Origin: Candidatus Thorarchaeota archaeon
GTDB taxonomy: Archaea; Asgardarchaeota; Thorarchaeia; Thorarchaeales; Thorarchaeaceae
DNA: 64,000 nt
Direction: 5' to 3'
NCBI GenBank assembly: GCA_019057475.1
Contig: DXJO01000022.1
Span: forward strand, 1-64,000
The first letter of the stretch is position 1. Each line of letters begins with the position of its first letter. Shown piece after piece: positions 43,686-51,563 of this stretch. The notes under the pieces are model-generated. The model saw only the letters and a list, made by a program, of their open reading frames with translations, did no database searches and was not told the DNA's origin. Position numbers and translations under genes: made by a program.

Positions 43686-44432
43686 TCAATTTAGAAGGAC
43701 TGCGCTGACGCTGGTTGCATATACCTCAAAGTACAACAGCGGTTCCGCATACGACGGCTCAGAGCTCCAGACACGAAGACCCCTACGGGGCCACCCGCTA
43801 ACAAATGCATGGTCCTCGTCAAAGACCCAAAGCTTGCCACGCATCTCACTCGGAAGGTCAACGCCGAGTGTGACAGCGGGTTCATCGCCAAGACCTCCAA
43901 GCCCGACTTCAAGACCGTAATTTCCGAATGTCACGTTTTCTTCCAAGATGAAGGTGATATGGCCAGTACTCACGAAGCTCATGCTGCGGCCCCCAATAAT
44001 CGCACCATTGTCATAGGTCACTGTCATTGTAACATTCTCGCACTGGCCCAAGAAGACATCATAGGGTGTACCCGTGCCAAGAACGACGCTAAGTGACCTG
44101 ATATTGCCATCCCGCTCTCCGCCCATCCATATCCAGACCTCTGTCGCCCCAGCGCCACCCATCTTGTCGATGTGGAAACTGGAGGACACGAACCCAGCAT
44201 CCACGAGAATCACATCTACCGAGTAAAGGAGTGCCGTGTCGTTGACAAAGGACACATCCACCGAGCAGTCCTTTAACCAAGTGAACCTTATCACAACAGC
44301 TCGGTTCTCCCCCTCTGGAATCTGCTCCTCGAAGTGGAAGTCTGTGCCGTAGGGATAGAACACAACGACGAAGAGTGCGCTGGATAATACCGTGACCATA
44401 ATGAGTACAAGTAGAACCTTCCGCTTGTTCAT
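43686..44432 (-). CDS. Membrane-anchored or secreted beta-rich protein
   Basis: From ATG 44432 (AGGAGAAGG about 7-10 bases upstream) a 248-residue protein. A short basic start and one membrane helix (KVLLVLIMVTVLSSALFVVV) are followed by an external beta-rich domain of about 215 residues with several N-x-S/T sites (N-D-T, N-V-T twice). There is no recognised family. The frame extends to 44495, but the signal-anchor favours the shorter start. Confidence 0.72.
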   Translation of the reverse strand: MNKRKVLLVLIMVTVLSSALFVVVFYPYGTDFHFEEQIPEGENRAVVIRFTWLKDCSVDVSFVNDTALLYSVDVILVDAGFVSSSFHIDKMGGAGATEVWIWMGGERDGNIRSLSVVLGTGTPYDVFLGQCENVTMTVTYDNGAIIGGRSMSFVSTGHITFILEENVTFGNYGLEVGLGGLGDEPAVTLGVDLPSEMRGKLWVFDEDHAFVSGWPRRGLRVWSSEPSYAEPLLYFEVYATSVSAVLLN

Positions 44433-44774
44433 TGCCATCCTTCTCCTACTTGGGCGTTTAGCCTCATAAAGATGCAGGCTTGTGGCACTGCACAAATTGC
44501 CATGGAATTGGAACCCTGCTATGATTGAGAGCCTGCATTGTTGGTAGCCTGCAGAAGAACTGAAGTGCGACCTTTCCCCCGGAATGACCCGTGTCTATTC
44601 TTTCCTCTCATTAGGAGAAAACCCATTCCCGCCGAAATGGCGCCGTGATAAACGAAACTTCATATGGATTCGCGCGATAGAATCACTAGGGAATGGGGGG
44701 TTAAACCCGCTTCCGTGGTTGAATCACACGTAGAGTGTGTGGATAGGAGAAATAAGAAATTGCAAATAGATTTA
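44433..44774. other. Divergent intergenic region, no other gene seen
   Basis: 342 bases between two divergent genes if the shorter starts are used. It holds both promoters. AAATAAGA (about 44748-44755) is placed to give a nearly leaderless SPFH transcript. No hairpin or repeat stands out. Confidence 0.4.
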
Positions 44775-45590
44775 ATGATGTTCACATTCGCGATTGTACT
44801 ACTCGCGTTCTTTGCGTTGATGTTCATCGCAAGCGGCATTAAGGTGCTGAAAGAATGGGAGAGAGTAGCCATACTCAGACTTGGCAAGTTCAAGCACATC
44901 AAGGGGCCTGGAATTATTTTCGTTGTGCCAATGCTTGATAAGATTGCAATGAAGGTCTCTCTCAGGCTTCTGACCTACGCTTTCAAGACTGAACGGTCTT
45001 TGACAAAAGACAATGTTCCGGTCGTCGTTGATGCGGTGATGTACTTCCGTGTCATAGATGTGGAGAAGGCGATTCTGACCGTCGAGAGATACGCTGTGGC
45101 GGTCGAACTCGCGGCACAGACCACGTTACGAGAAACTATCGGCAAAATCACTCTTGACGAGCTGCTCTCTGAGAGAGATCAGATTGCAGAGCACATGCAG
45201 GAACTCATCGACGAGAAAACTGAGCATTGGGGAGTTAAAGTAACAGCGGTAGAGATTCGTGATGTCGTCATCCCGTCGGCACTGCAGGACGCAATGAGCA
45301 GAGAGGCACAGGCTGAGAGGGAGCGCAGAGCGCGAGTCACACTAGCTACGGCCGAGCTCGAGGCTTCCGAGAATATGCTTCAGGCGGCCAAGAAGTACGA
45401 GCAGTCTGAGGTTGGCTTGGTTCTGCGGACTTGGAATATTATGCAAGAAATATCCAAGAACGCCAACCTGATTATCATGGTGCCAGCCACAATACCGGAG
45501 GTTGGATTGACAGCTGCTACAGCGGTAGCGTTGAGCGCTGGAACCGGTGGCATAAAGATGCCGAAGGACAAGGGGATGGTGCAGAAATAG
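44775..45590 (+). CDS. SPFH/stomatin-family membrane protein
   Basis: A 271-residue protein from ATG 44775: one membrane helix (FTFAIVLLAFFALMFIASGI), the SPFH domain (WERVAILRLGKFKHIKGPGI, NVPVVVDAVMYFRVIDVEKA, LRETIGKITLDELLSERDQI), then a coiled-coil helix rich in A/E/R. Stomatin-like proteins form ring or raft assemblies that control membrane proteases. The frame remains open to ATG 44664, adding 37 residues not seen in the family, so I prefer the start next to the membrane helix. It precedes an NfeD-like gene by 22 bases, the classical stomatin/NfeD pair. Confidence 0.9.
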   Translation: MMFTFAIVLLAFFALMFIASGIKVLKEWERVAILRLGKFKHIKGPGIIFVVPMLDKIAMKVSLRLLTYAFKTERSLTKDNVPVVVDAVMYFRVIDVEKAILTVERYAVAVELAAQTTLRETIGKITLDELLSERDQIAEHMQELIDEKTEHWGVKVTAVEIRDVVIPSALQDAMSREAQAERERRARVTLATAELEASENMLQAAKKYEQSEVGLVLRTWNIMQEISKNANLIIMVPATIPEVGLTAATAVALSAGTGGIKMPKDKGMVQK

Positions 45591-45612
45591 ACACGGTCTG
45601 TGTCATAATGAG

Positions 45613-46326
45613 GTGGACAAGATAGACGCTTGGATTAAGATATTCATCGTGCTTGTGATGCTGTCAGCGTTGAGCTTGGTCGTAGGATATATGATCCACG
45701 ACCCATTCGTGGGATTGATTCTCCTAGCGGTCATCCTCACTCTCTTAGTTGTCACAGTCGAGCCGGCCACTGGAAAGGCGATGGCACAGGTGACGATTCC
45801 TATCGTCATCATTCTGTTTGTATTCCAGATCGTTCTGAACCCATCCTTCCAATTTGAGATCTGGATGCTGATCGTCGTAGGGGCAATCCTCTACTTGATG
45901 TTCACTCTCTTCACTGGAGGAGGCGCGCTCGAGGGGAGTCTGATTGATGCGAAGATGTCGCTGAAACTGTTTCCGATTTACGGCTTAGCGATATTGCTAG
46001 CGTCAATCGCAGATCCGTCGAACAGAACAACTGCCATCATGATGGCCGTTACTATCGGGGGGATGATGGTGCTCTACTGGGTATTCCTGAGGGACTACGA
46101 AGAGTGGCCAGAGGTCACCTATGGACCCACCAGTGTGATTGCTCTGACGGATTTGAATCCGCGAGGCAAGGTGAAGACGGGAGCCGAAGTTTGGTGGGCA
46201 AAGGCCACAGACCCCCCGATACAGGCAGGAGAGCGTGTCATGTTTCGGGGAGTCAGCGGGCTCACGATGGTCGTTTCAAGGTACAAAGACGATCAGGACT
46301 CAGAACACGAGTCAACCAACGATTAG
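45613..46326 (+). CDS. nfeD: NfeD-like membrane protein with C-terminal OB domain
   Basis: A 237-residue protein. About five membrane helices (residues 8-165) are followed by an OB-fold domain (VIALTDLNPRGKVKTGAEVW, GERVMFRGVSGLTMVVSRY), the NfeD hallmark. NfeD proteins bind stomatins through this barrel, and the SPFH gene lies directly upstream. No ClpP-like protease domain is attached, so this is the short membrane class. The start is GTG 45613. A hairpin terminator follows at 46333. Confidence 0.88.
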   Translation: MDKIDAWIKIFIVLVMLSALSLVVGYMIHDPFVGLILLAVILTLLVVTVEPATGKAMAQVTIPIVIILFVFQIVLNPSFQFEIWMLIVVGAILYLMFTLFTGGGALEGSLIDAKMSLKLFPIYGLAILLASIADPSNRTTAIMMAVTIGGMMVLYWVFLRDYEEWPEVTYGPTSVIALTDLNPRGKVKTGAEVWWAKATDPPIQAGERVMFRGVSGLTMVVSRYKDDQDSEHESTND

Positions 46327-46332
46327 ATTGTG

Positions 46333-46366
46333 GGGTCGGCTAACCCGACCCTCAACCTCTTTTTTC
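46333..46366 (+). terminator. Hairpin and T-run after the NfeD-like gene
   Basis: GGGTCGG (46333-46339) pairs with CCGACCC (46345-46351) over the loop CTAAC-type bases, followed by CCTCTTTTTTCTT. The hairpin ends at the stop of the convergent CPBP gene, so it may serve both. Confidence 0.75.
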
Positions 46367-47167
46367 TTGGCCCCGTTTTAGAATGAGCCAGATGATAGAC
46401 AGTCCGAATAGAAAACCCAATACCGTTGTTATGCCCCACTCGATTTGGAATATCTCAGGGCTAATGACAGGCTCTCTTGGATAGACTGGGAAGGCGATAA
46501 AGACAACGATATTCCACGCGAAGTGAAACCCAATAGGCACCCAAAGCCGTTCATTGGAATAGTAGTAGCCCAGACTCAGCACTGCACCGCCCACGAAGAG
46601 ATTGAGCGTGAAAAGTATGACTAGATGAAGCGGGACGGATCCAAGAGGCGTCCACCAAGAGAAATGAAGAAGCGCAAAGACTAGAGAGCTAATTGCTATG
46701 CCCTTGCCTCGTCCCCAGAGCTCGACCATTCGAGGCATCATATAGCCACGATAGCAGAGCTCCTCAAAGTAGGAAACCGGAATGGCGATGATAATCACTG
46801 ATAGTACAAGTTCTTCCGCAAACGACGATGGAGATGCGACTTGACCTCCAAAGGCGAAAGCTATTAAAAAAACTAGAGCGGCTGCTGCGCCTCCAGCAAT
46901 TCCCCCAACGATTAGATGTGGCCAGGTATTCTTGTCGGTTTCGAGGCCCAGCTCTGTAACAGAATCGCCTCCTTCCTGCTTCACGAATTGAAGTACTGTA
47001 AGGAACTTGAGAGGGAATGTCATCCAGGACAATAGGCTACGCACTGATTCGTACTCTTCGGTACCCAGAAAGAGTGCAGACAGCACGTGAGGCATTTCTG
47101 CAAGTAGAAGCATCAGAAGGCAGAACAGAATGATTCGCGCTACTTTGTCAGTTCGTTCTTCAGACAT
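46352..47167 (-). CDS. CPBP (Rce1/CAAX-like) intramembrane metalloprotease
   Basis: A 271-residue membrane protein with about seven helices. The catalytic motifs are present: motif 1 E-E-L-C-Y-R-G (YFEELCYRGYMMPRM), motif 2 F-A-L-L-H-F (SSLVFALLHFSWW) and motif 3 H-F-A-W-N (PIGFHFAWNIVVF). The family cleaves prenylated or hydrophobic peptides, or acts in bacteriocin immunity. The substrate is unknown. It stands alone on the minus strand, opposite the SPFH/NfeD pair. Confidence 0.9.
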   Translation of the reverse strand: MSEERTDKVARIILFCLLMLLLAEMPHVLSALFLGTEEYESVRSLLSWMTFPLKFLTVLQFVKQEGGDSVTELGLETDKNTWPHLIVGGIAGGAAAALVFLIAFAFGGQVASPSSFAEELVLSVIIIAIPVSYFEELCYRGYMMPRMVELWGRGKGIAISSLVFALLHFSWWTPLGSVPLHLVILFTLNLFVGGAVLSLGYYYSNERLWVPIGFHFAWNIVVFIAFPVYPREPVISPEIFQIEWGITTVLGFLFGLSIIWLILKRGQEKRG

Positions 47168-47405
47168 CGGATTCGCCGTAAACGGCCTGATATCTAATGC
47201 CTAAATCTCATCCGGTAGCGATATCCAGATAATTTGAAAACCTGCGCAAGCGAGCTGAGACGCATTCGCCACCGATATGTATACAGCTAGCCAACTGATT
47301 TAAGTGGGCGACACCATTTCGACTTCCAAGGCTTGTGAGTACTGCCGCCATCGAATACAGAATCACATTTGACGATGGCCTAAGTAATCCAAGGAGAGAG
47401 GTCTC

Positions 47406-48590
47406 TTGTCGAATGCTCGTAGACTATTGTTGGAGTTCGAAACGGAAGAGGTTGGCGTTCGTGCCAGAGACAATGCGAAGATGAGAAAAGCCCTAGTTCG
47501 TGCATTTTCAGACCCCTCAGAAATTGTTAGGGAACGAGCTTTGATTGCGGCGATTGACCTTGGAGACGCCAGCATTGTGACGGATATCAGGGCACCGTTG
47601 GATGATGATAATGCGGACGTTCGCGTTGCAGCAGCTCAGGCATTGGCCTGGTACCATCAACCAAGAACTATTCCGGCTCTGATTCACGGCCTGAAGGATT
47701 CAAACACTTGGGTGAGGTCACACTGTGCACTAGGCCTTTCCAAGTTGCTCCACGGCCCGATATGGGCACGGATTCCCGGAGAGGACATAGACATCATCCA
47801 CGCGGACTTTCCTGAAATGGATGAGGACAACATCAGGATATTTCTCCACAAACTGGAGCTCTCCGAGGAAGCAGTAGACCAATTCATAATGTGGAAAAGC
47901 GCGAAGTTCGAGATTGAGATTGACGAGAGCATTTTGATTAAGGAAACTGAAGGAAAACCAATCATCCTTTCAGCTGCAATGACCGAAGGCGCCGAACCAG
48001 TAAGAGATTCTGGCCTCTCTGAGGAAGTGGAAACGATCTTGAGCGAACTGCCAGATGAAGTCAGAGCGTCATTGCCTTCCGAAGACCTTCGCAGATTGAC
48101 CCCCTCAACTGCGAGGGAGCTTGTCACCTCATTGACCGCCAAAAAACCCAAGAAAAAGGCTGTCAGAGTCAAGCGGGTGAAGAGGGTACGCAAGAAGAAG
48201 AAAAAGCCTCTCGCTCGCGAGCAGCTCATTGAGAAGATACCAGCCGAGGTTCGAGAAACCGTTTCTGAGGACGTTCTCGAATCCCTAAGTACTGATGAGC
48301 TTGAGGCACTAGTTGCTGCAACACCTGAAGTAGAGGAAGCTGAACCCGCTGTAGAGGAGCCTGAGAAAAAGAAACGGAAGAAGAAGTCCGGTGAGGCACT
48401 TCCGCCCGTCGATGAGGAAGCGATCGAGGATCTGCGGTGGCAGGGATTCGTTGACAAATATGGCGAGGAAAAAGCCGACTTGCTTATCACGGTATCTCCA
48501 GAAATGCTTGAAGGTATTCCTCAGGAGCAGATTGCTGACATGGACATGGACACTCTCAGGAGCTTGATCCAAGCATTGGAACCTCGATAG
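47406..48590 (+). CDS. HEAT-repeat protein with basic linkers and three 30-residue repeats
   Basis: A 394-residue protein from TTG 47406 behind AAGGAGAG. Residues 10-115 are HEAT-like (VRERALIAAIDLGDASIVTD; VRVAAAQALAWYHQPRTIPA; VRSHCALGLSKLL). A lysine/arginine-rich linker (KKPKKKAVRVKRVKRVRKKK) and a second (EKKKRKKKSG) separate three copies of a helical unit: LPDEVRASLPSEDLRRLTP, IPAEVRETVSEDVLESLST and VSPEMLEGIPQEQIADMDM, each followed by an L-x-x-L-(V/I)-x-x-L helix. The layout suggests a scaffold that binds nucleic acid or several partners. It is convergent with the VWA gene, with stop codons 8 bases apart. Confidence 0.8.
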   Translation: MSNARRLLLEFETEEVGVRARDNAKMRKALVRAFSDPSEIVRERALIAAIDLGDASIVTDIRAPLDDDNADVRVAAAQALAWYHQPRTIPALIHGLKDSNTWVRSHCALGLSKLLHGPIWARIPGEDIDIIHADFPEMDEDNIRIFLHKLELSEEAVDQFIMWKSAKFEIEIDESILIKETEGKPIILSAAMTEGAEPVRDSGLSEEVETILSELPDEVRASLPSEDLRRLTPSTARELVTSLTAKKPKKKAVRVKRVKRVRKKKKKPLAREQLIEKIPAEVRETVSEDVLESLSTDELEALVAATPEVEEAEPAVEEPEKKKRKKKSGEALPPVDEEAIEDLRWQGFVDKYGEEKADLLITVSPEMLEGIPQEQIADMDMDTLRSLIQALEPR

Positions 48591-48598
48591 GTGAATGC

Positions 48599-49804
48599 CT
48601 ATCCAGATCCCCGAATCACAACTGCGAACTCACTTGCTAGTTTACCATACCATTCTAGCAGGTCACGCATATTATCTACATGACGATAGATTCCGTTCCC
48701 ATACTGGGAGATGGCTAGCATCAGTTCTTCGTCAATTTCGCTGCGCTCTCCTAGTCCAATGCAATAGATGACCAAATTGACAGCCTCAGTGAAGCGCTCC
48801 TTCAACACTTTTAGTGGCGGGGGTCCAGATGTTGTCATTCCATCAGTAAGCAATATCAACATGGTTGGTTTCTTGGTATCGTCAAAAGCCTCGAGAATCT
48901 CGTGCGCTTTTATCAACGCGGAGCCCATGTCGGTCAGAGTGCCACCTTCTTCAACTTTGTCTACTACGTGAGTGCTGATTATCTGAAGGCCAAGTGCCTT
49001 TTCTCGGCCCGTGCATTCCACAAAAGGCTGAACTTCGCCTGTGTCGGAGCTGAGAAATGTCATCTCACTCACTTCCTTCTCGAAAGTAATGATACCAACC
49101 TTCTCACCATAACCCCTGCCGACTTTCTCAGCTAGGTATAGGAGGATAGCCATCGCAGCTGCTTCGGCACGGCTGACCATACTGCCCTCTTCAAACCGGT
49201 CAAGGAATGCCTGAACTTCCGGGTTATCACCCGCGAGGTCCTTCAGACCCTCCCGGGCATGCGCTATATCCTGAACTGGAACATCGGTGGTCTTCATTGA
49301 TCCACTAGTGTCAATACATAGTATTGCGTTGAAGGGTGTGGCTATGCCAACTGTCTTGAACTCATACCCGGTCTTCTCTCTCAATGCTTCAAAGGCAAGC
49401 TTTGCGAAGCTTTTCCCGGATAACAGCGGTCTGACATTCATTATCTCTACATTCGCATTCATCTCGGGCCAATTGAATGACATCCCCGGATAGACAAGCC
49501 GACCATCAATAATTTTCTCAAGAGACTTTACTCTTTCAGCTGCACGGGTGACCAAGTCATCTGTGTTGGCGTCTTCTGTAAGTGGCTTCAGACCGAACTC
49601 CACGTACTCTAGAGCTGTCATATCCTTATCATAGAGCGTTACTTCAACCATATCCGATTCCATAAGCAATGAAGCTTCCAGAATCAGTGTGTCAATCACA
49701 ATTTGGTCCGGAGGAACGTCCTTGCTCTTCCTAATCTCTGCAGCTCCCCAAAATGCAGATTGAGAGTCTTCAAAAACGACGATAGATCCCATCTCTGCGT
49801 TCAA
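48599..49804 (-). CDS. Cdc48-N-like barrel plus VWA domain protein, intact MIDAS
   Basis: From TTG 49804 a 401-residue protein. Residues 1-125 look like the Cdc48/p97 N-domain: a double-psi barrel (SIVVFEDSQSAFWGAAEIRK, then MVEVTLYDKDMTALEYVEF) and a second lobe (GRLVYPGMSF). From 157 there is a VWA domain with MIDAS residues D165, S167, S169, a T-L-T near 291 and D321 (LLTDGMTTSG). In-frame sequence with barrel-like pattern (LRGYANLHPKTAKALNAEMG) continues about 38 codons upstream with no ATG, GTG or TTG. The real start is probably ATT 49894, or the gene is frameshifted near 49914. A TATA box lies at 49923-49930. It is the partner gene of the amidohydrolase at 49951. Confidence 0.82.
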   Translation of the reverse strand: MNAEMGSIVVFEDSQSAFWGAAEIRKSKDVPPDQIVIDTLILEASLLMESDMVEVTLYDKDMTALEYVEFGLKPLTEDANTDDLVTRAAERVKSLEKIIDGRLVYPGMSFNWPEMNANVEIMNVRPLLSGKSFAKLAFEALREKTGYEFKTVGIATPFNAILCIDTSGSMKTTDVPVQDIAHAREGLKDLAGDNPEVQAFLDRFEEGSMVSRAEAAAMAILLYLAEKVGRGYGEKVGIITFEKEVSEMTFLSSDTGEVQPFVECTGREKALGLQIISTHVVDKVEEGGTLTDMGSALIKAHEILEAFDDTKKPTMLILLTDGMTTSGPPPLKVLKERFTEAVNLVIYCIGLGERSEIDEELMLAISQYGNGIYRHVDNMRDLLEWYGKLASEFAVVIRGSG

Positions 49805-49922
49805 AGCTTTAGCAGTCTTAGGATGAAGATTGGCGTAGCCTCTTAGGTCGCCACCGTCAACGATTTCAAGTTTCGCCTTCTTAGTGATGGCAATAGCCTC
49901 CGCTACAAGTTTCCCGTCCTCA

Positions 49923-49930
49923 TTTTATAA
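49923..49930 (-). promoter_or_regulatory. TATA box of the Cdc48N-VWA gene
   Basis: TTATAAAA on the minus strand predicts a transcript start near 49901, next to GGAGG (49901-49897). This makes the ATG at 49923 unusable from this promoter and supports initiation further in. Confidence 0.5.
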
Positions 49931-49950
49931 AGAATTGTGAGGTACTAAGG

Positions 49951-51450
49951 TCATCCAAGCATGGACTCAATCGCAGATGTGAATTCTTTGGGGGTTGAAA
50001 AGAGCTTCGAGTTGCTTGTCAGGTCAGTTGAGAGAATGGGGTGCTTCTTCTGTTGCGCCAACTCAGTAGAGAGCATAGTGGCCTTTTCGTAGTCGTTCAG
50101 GATGATGCAACTAATCATGTCATTGGGGTGCGATTTCACCCAGACTATGAATTCACGCGCATCATCTCGCGTTCGTAATGTCATGAAGTAGGAATCAAAG
50201 TATATGCCGTTGTCGCCCCCCGCAGACATCGGCCGCAGGTCAGGCCATGTCCTTTTGGGGGGCAGCATGTAGTCCACAGAGGCGAGATTTAGTGCACCCT
50301 CTGCTATCTTTGCGATAAGGCTAGTTTCCAATACTGAACGTGCAGACTTTTTCTTCTGTGTGCATGTTAGCATTTGGGGGTTCTCATGAGCCATACGCTT
50401 TGTTCGGAATGGCGTTCCAACGAGGGACAATGCGTTGCCTCCAAGGATCCTCTGAATGTCACTGAGAGACCCCAAGAAATCCCTAGATAGAAGGTGTAAA
50501 ATCACATCGGCGGCTTGGACTGAGAGAAAGCTGTAGTCCGTGCCGAAAAGAAATTTCTCTGACCAATGAAAACCGGCATTTGCCAGCATATCGGTGGCTG
50601 TGCGAAACAGAACAGGAACATCCTGATCATGAAGGGTTGAGGTTTCTCCATAGATGACAGGGTCTCTCAGCAGCTCGTGGAAATGGGGGTCTCCAGGACT
50701 CATCCCGCAATGAGCCAAAATAATTTTCAAACCTTTCATTGCTTTTGCATACTTTTGCTCGTTTCGCATGGCTTCGACCATGGCATGTATCCGTCGCGCC
50801 GTTTTTACGTTCCGAGTGTCGAATATAATTGGAACCTTCAGCTCGCCAGCCTTTCTCACGACACGTAGAGTCATTTCATCTTCGATTTCTTCAACGAAAA
50901 GCTGTGCTACCGGATGCAGCTTAAGACCCCTAAGTCCGAGCTTTGTTACTGCGCGATTAAGCTCTCGGACTGCTGCGGTTCTAGACCTCAGAAAGTCTTT
51001 TGGGTCAACTCTTGCGAAACCAATCAGCCGAGTTGAGTGAGGAGCACGAGTGGTCCATCCCGCGATTTTATCATTTGATACCTTGAAGGAAGCCCCCTTG
51101 CCTTCCTCTAGGTAGTCATCTGTGAAGGGAAAGACAATGGTTCTGTCTACAAGCCATCCATGATTAAGTCGCGCCCAACTCTTCCGACTGGAGAAACATT
51201 TGGAGGGTAGGTTGGAAGGCACCACATCCACGGGTTCGAACAAGAGTGCATCACTCTCTTTCAGGTCCTTGACCATGCGCTGCATTTCAAACCAGAGCAG
51301 AGCGTAAAACTCGTACGCGCCAGGAGGTGTGTTTGTGTGTCCTTTCTCGCGACCCATATGGTGATGCGCGTCTACGATATACAGCCTGAACTTCTGTCCC
51401 TTCTTGATGCCTTTCTCAGGCTGGTCCTCAATCGCTCGAACTACGAGCAT
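49951..51450 (-). CDS. Amidohydrolase (TIM-barrel, Amidohydro_2-like) with C-terminal extension
   Basis: A 499-residue protein. Metal ligands of the amidohydrolase superfamily are visible: H29 and H31 in VDAHHHMG, H179 in LRGLKLHPV, H247 in IILAHCGMSPG, and D305 in LFGTDYSFL. The family includes decarboxylases and hydrolases of small carboxylates. After the barrel (ending near 345 with ILGGNALSLVG) comes a 150-residue alpha/beta extension with ALNLASVDYMLPP and REFIVWVKSHPND. The start is ATG 51450. It lies 147 bases upstream of the Cdc48N-VWA gene on the same strand. The divergent 887-residue protein carries a degenerate copy of this whole protein, including the extension. Confidence 0.85.
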   Translation of the reverse strand: MLVVRAIEDQPEKGIKKGQKFRLYIVDAHHHMGREKGHTNTPPGAYEFYALLWFEMQRMVKDLKESDALLFEPVDVVPSNLPSKCFSSRKSWARLNHGWLVDRTIVFPFTDDYLEEGKGASFKVSNDKIAGWTTRAPHSTRLIGFARVDPKDFLRSRTAAVRELNRAVTKLGLRGLKLHPVAQLFVEEIEDEMTLRVVRKAGELKVPIIFDTRNVKTARRIHAMVEAMRNEQKYAKAMKGLKIILAHCGMSPGDPHFHELLRDPVIYGETSTLHDQDVPVLFRTATDMLANAGFHWSEKFLFGTDYSFLSVQAADVILHLLSRDFLGSLSDIQRILGGNALSLVGTPFRTKRMAHENPQMLTCTQKKKSARSVLETSLIAKIAEGALNLASVDYMLPPKRTWPDLRPMSAGGDNGIYFDSYFMTLRTRDDAREFIVWVKSHPNDMISCIILNDYEKATMLSTELAQQKKHPILSTDLTSNSKLFSTPKEFTSAIESMLG

Positions 51451-51563
51451 GTGTTCTTCGCTCCTCTAGGTAGGAGATACATCAAATGCTCGACATAAAC
51501 CATTGCGTGAGATACATTCATCTGATATTTCATCTTGGAAGACGTGACACGAGGTAAGACTCG

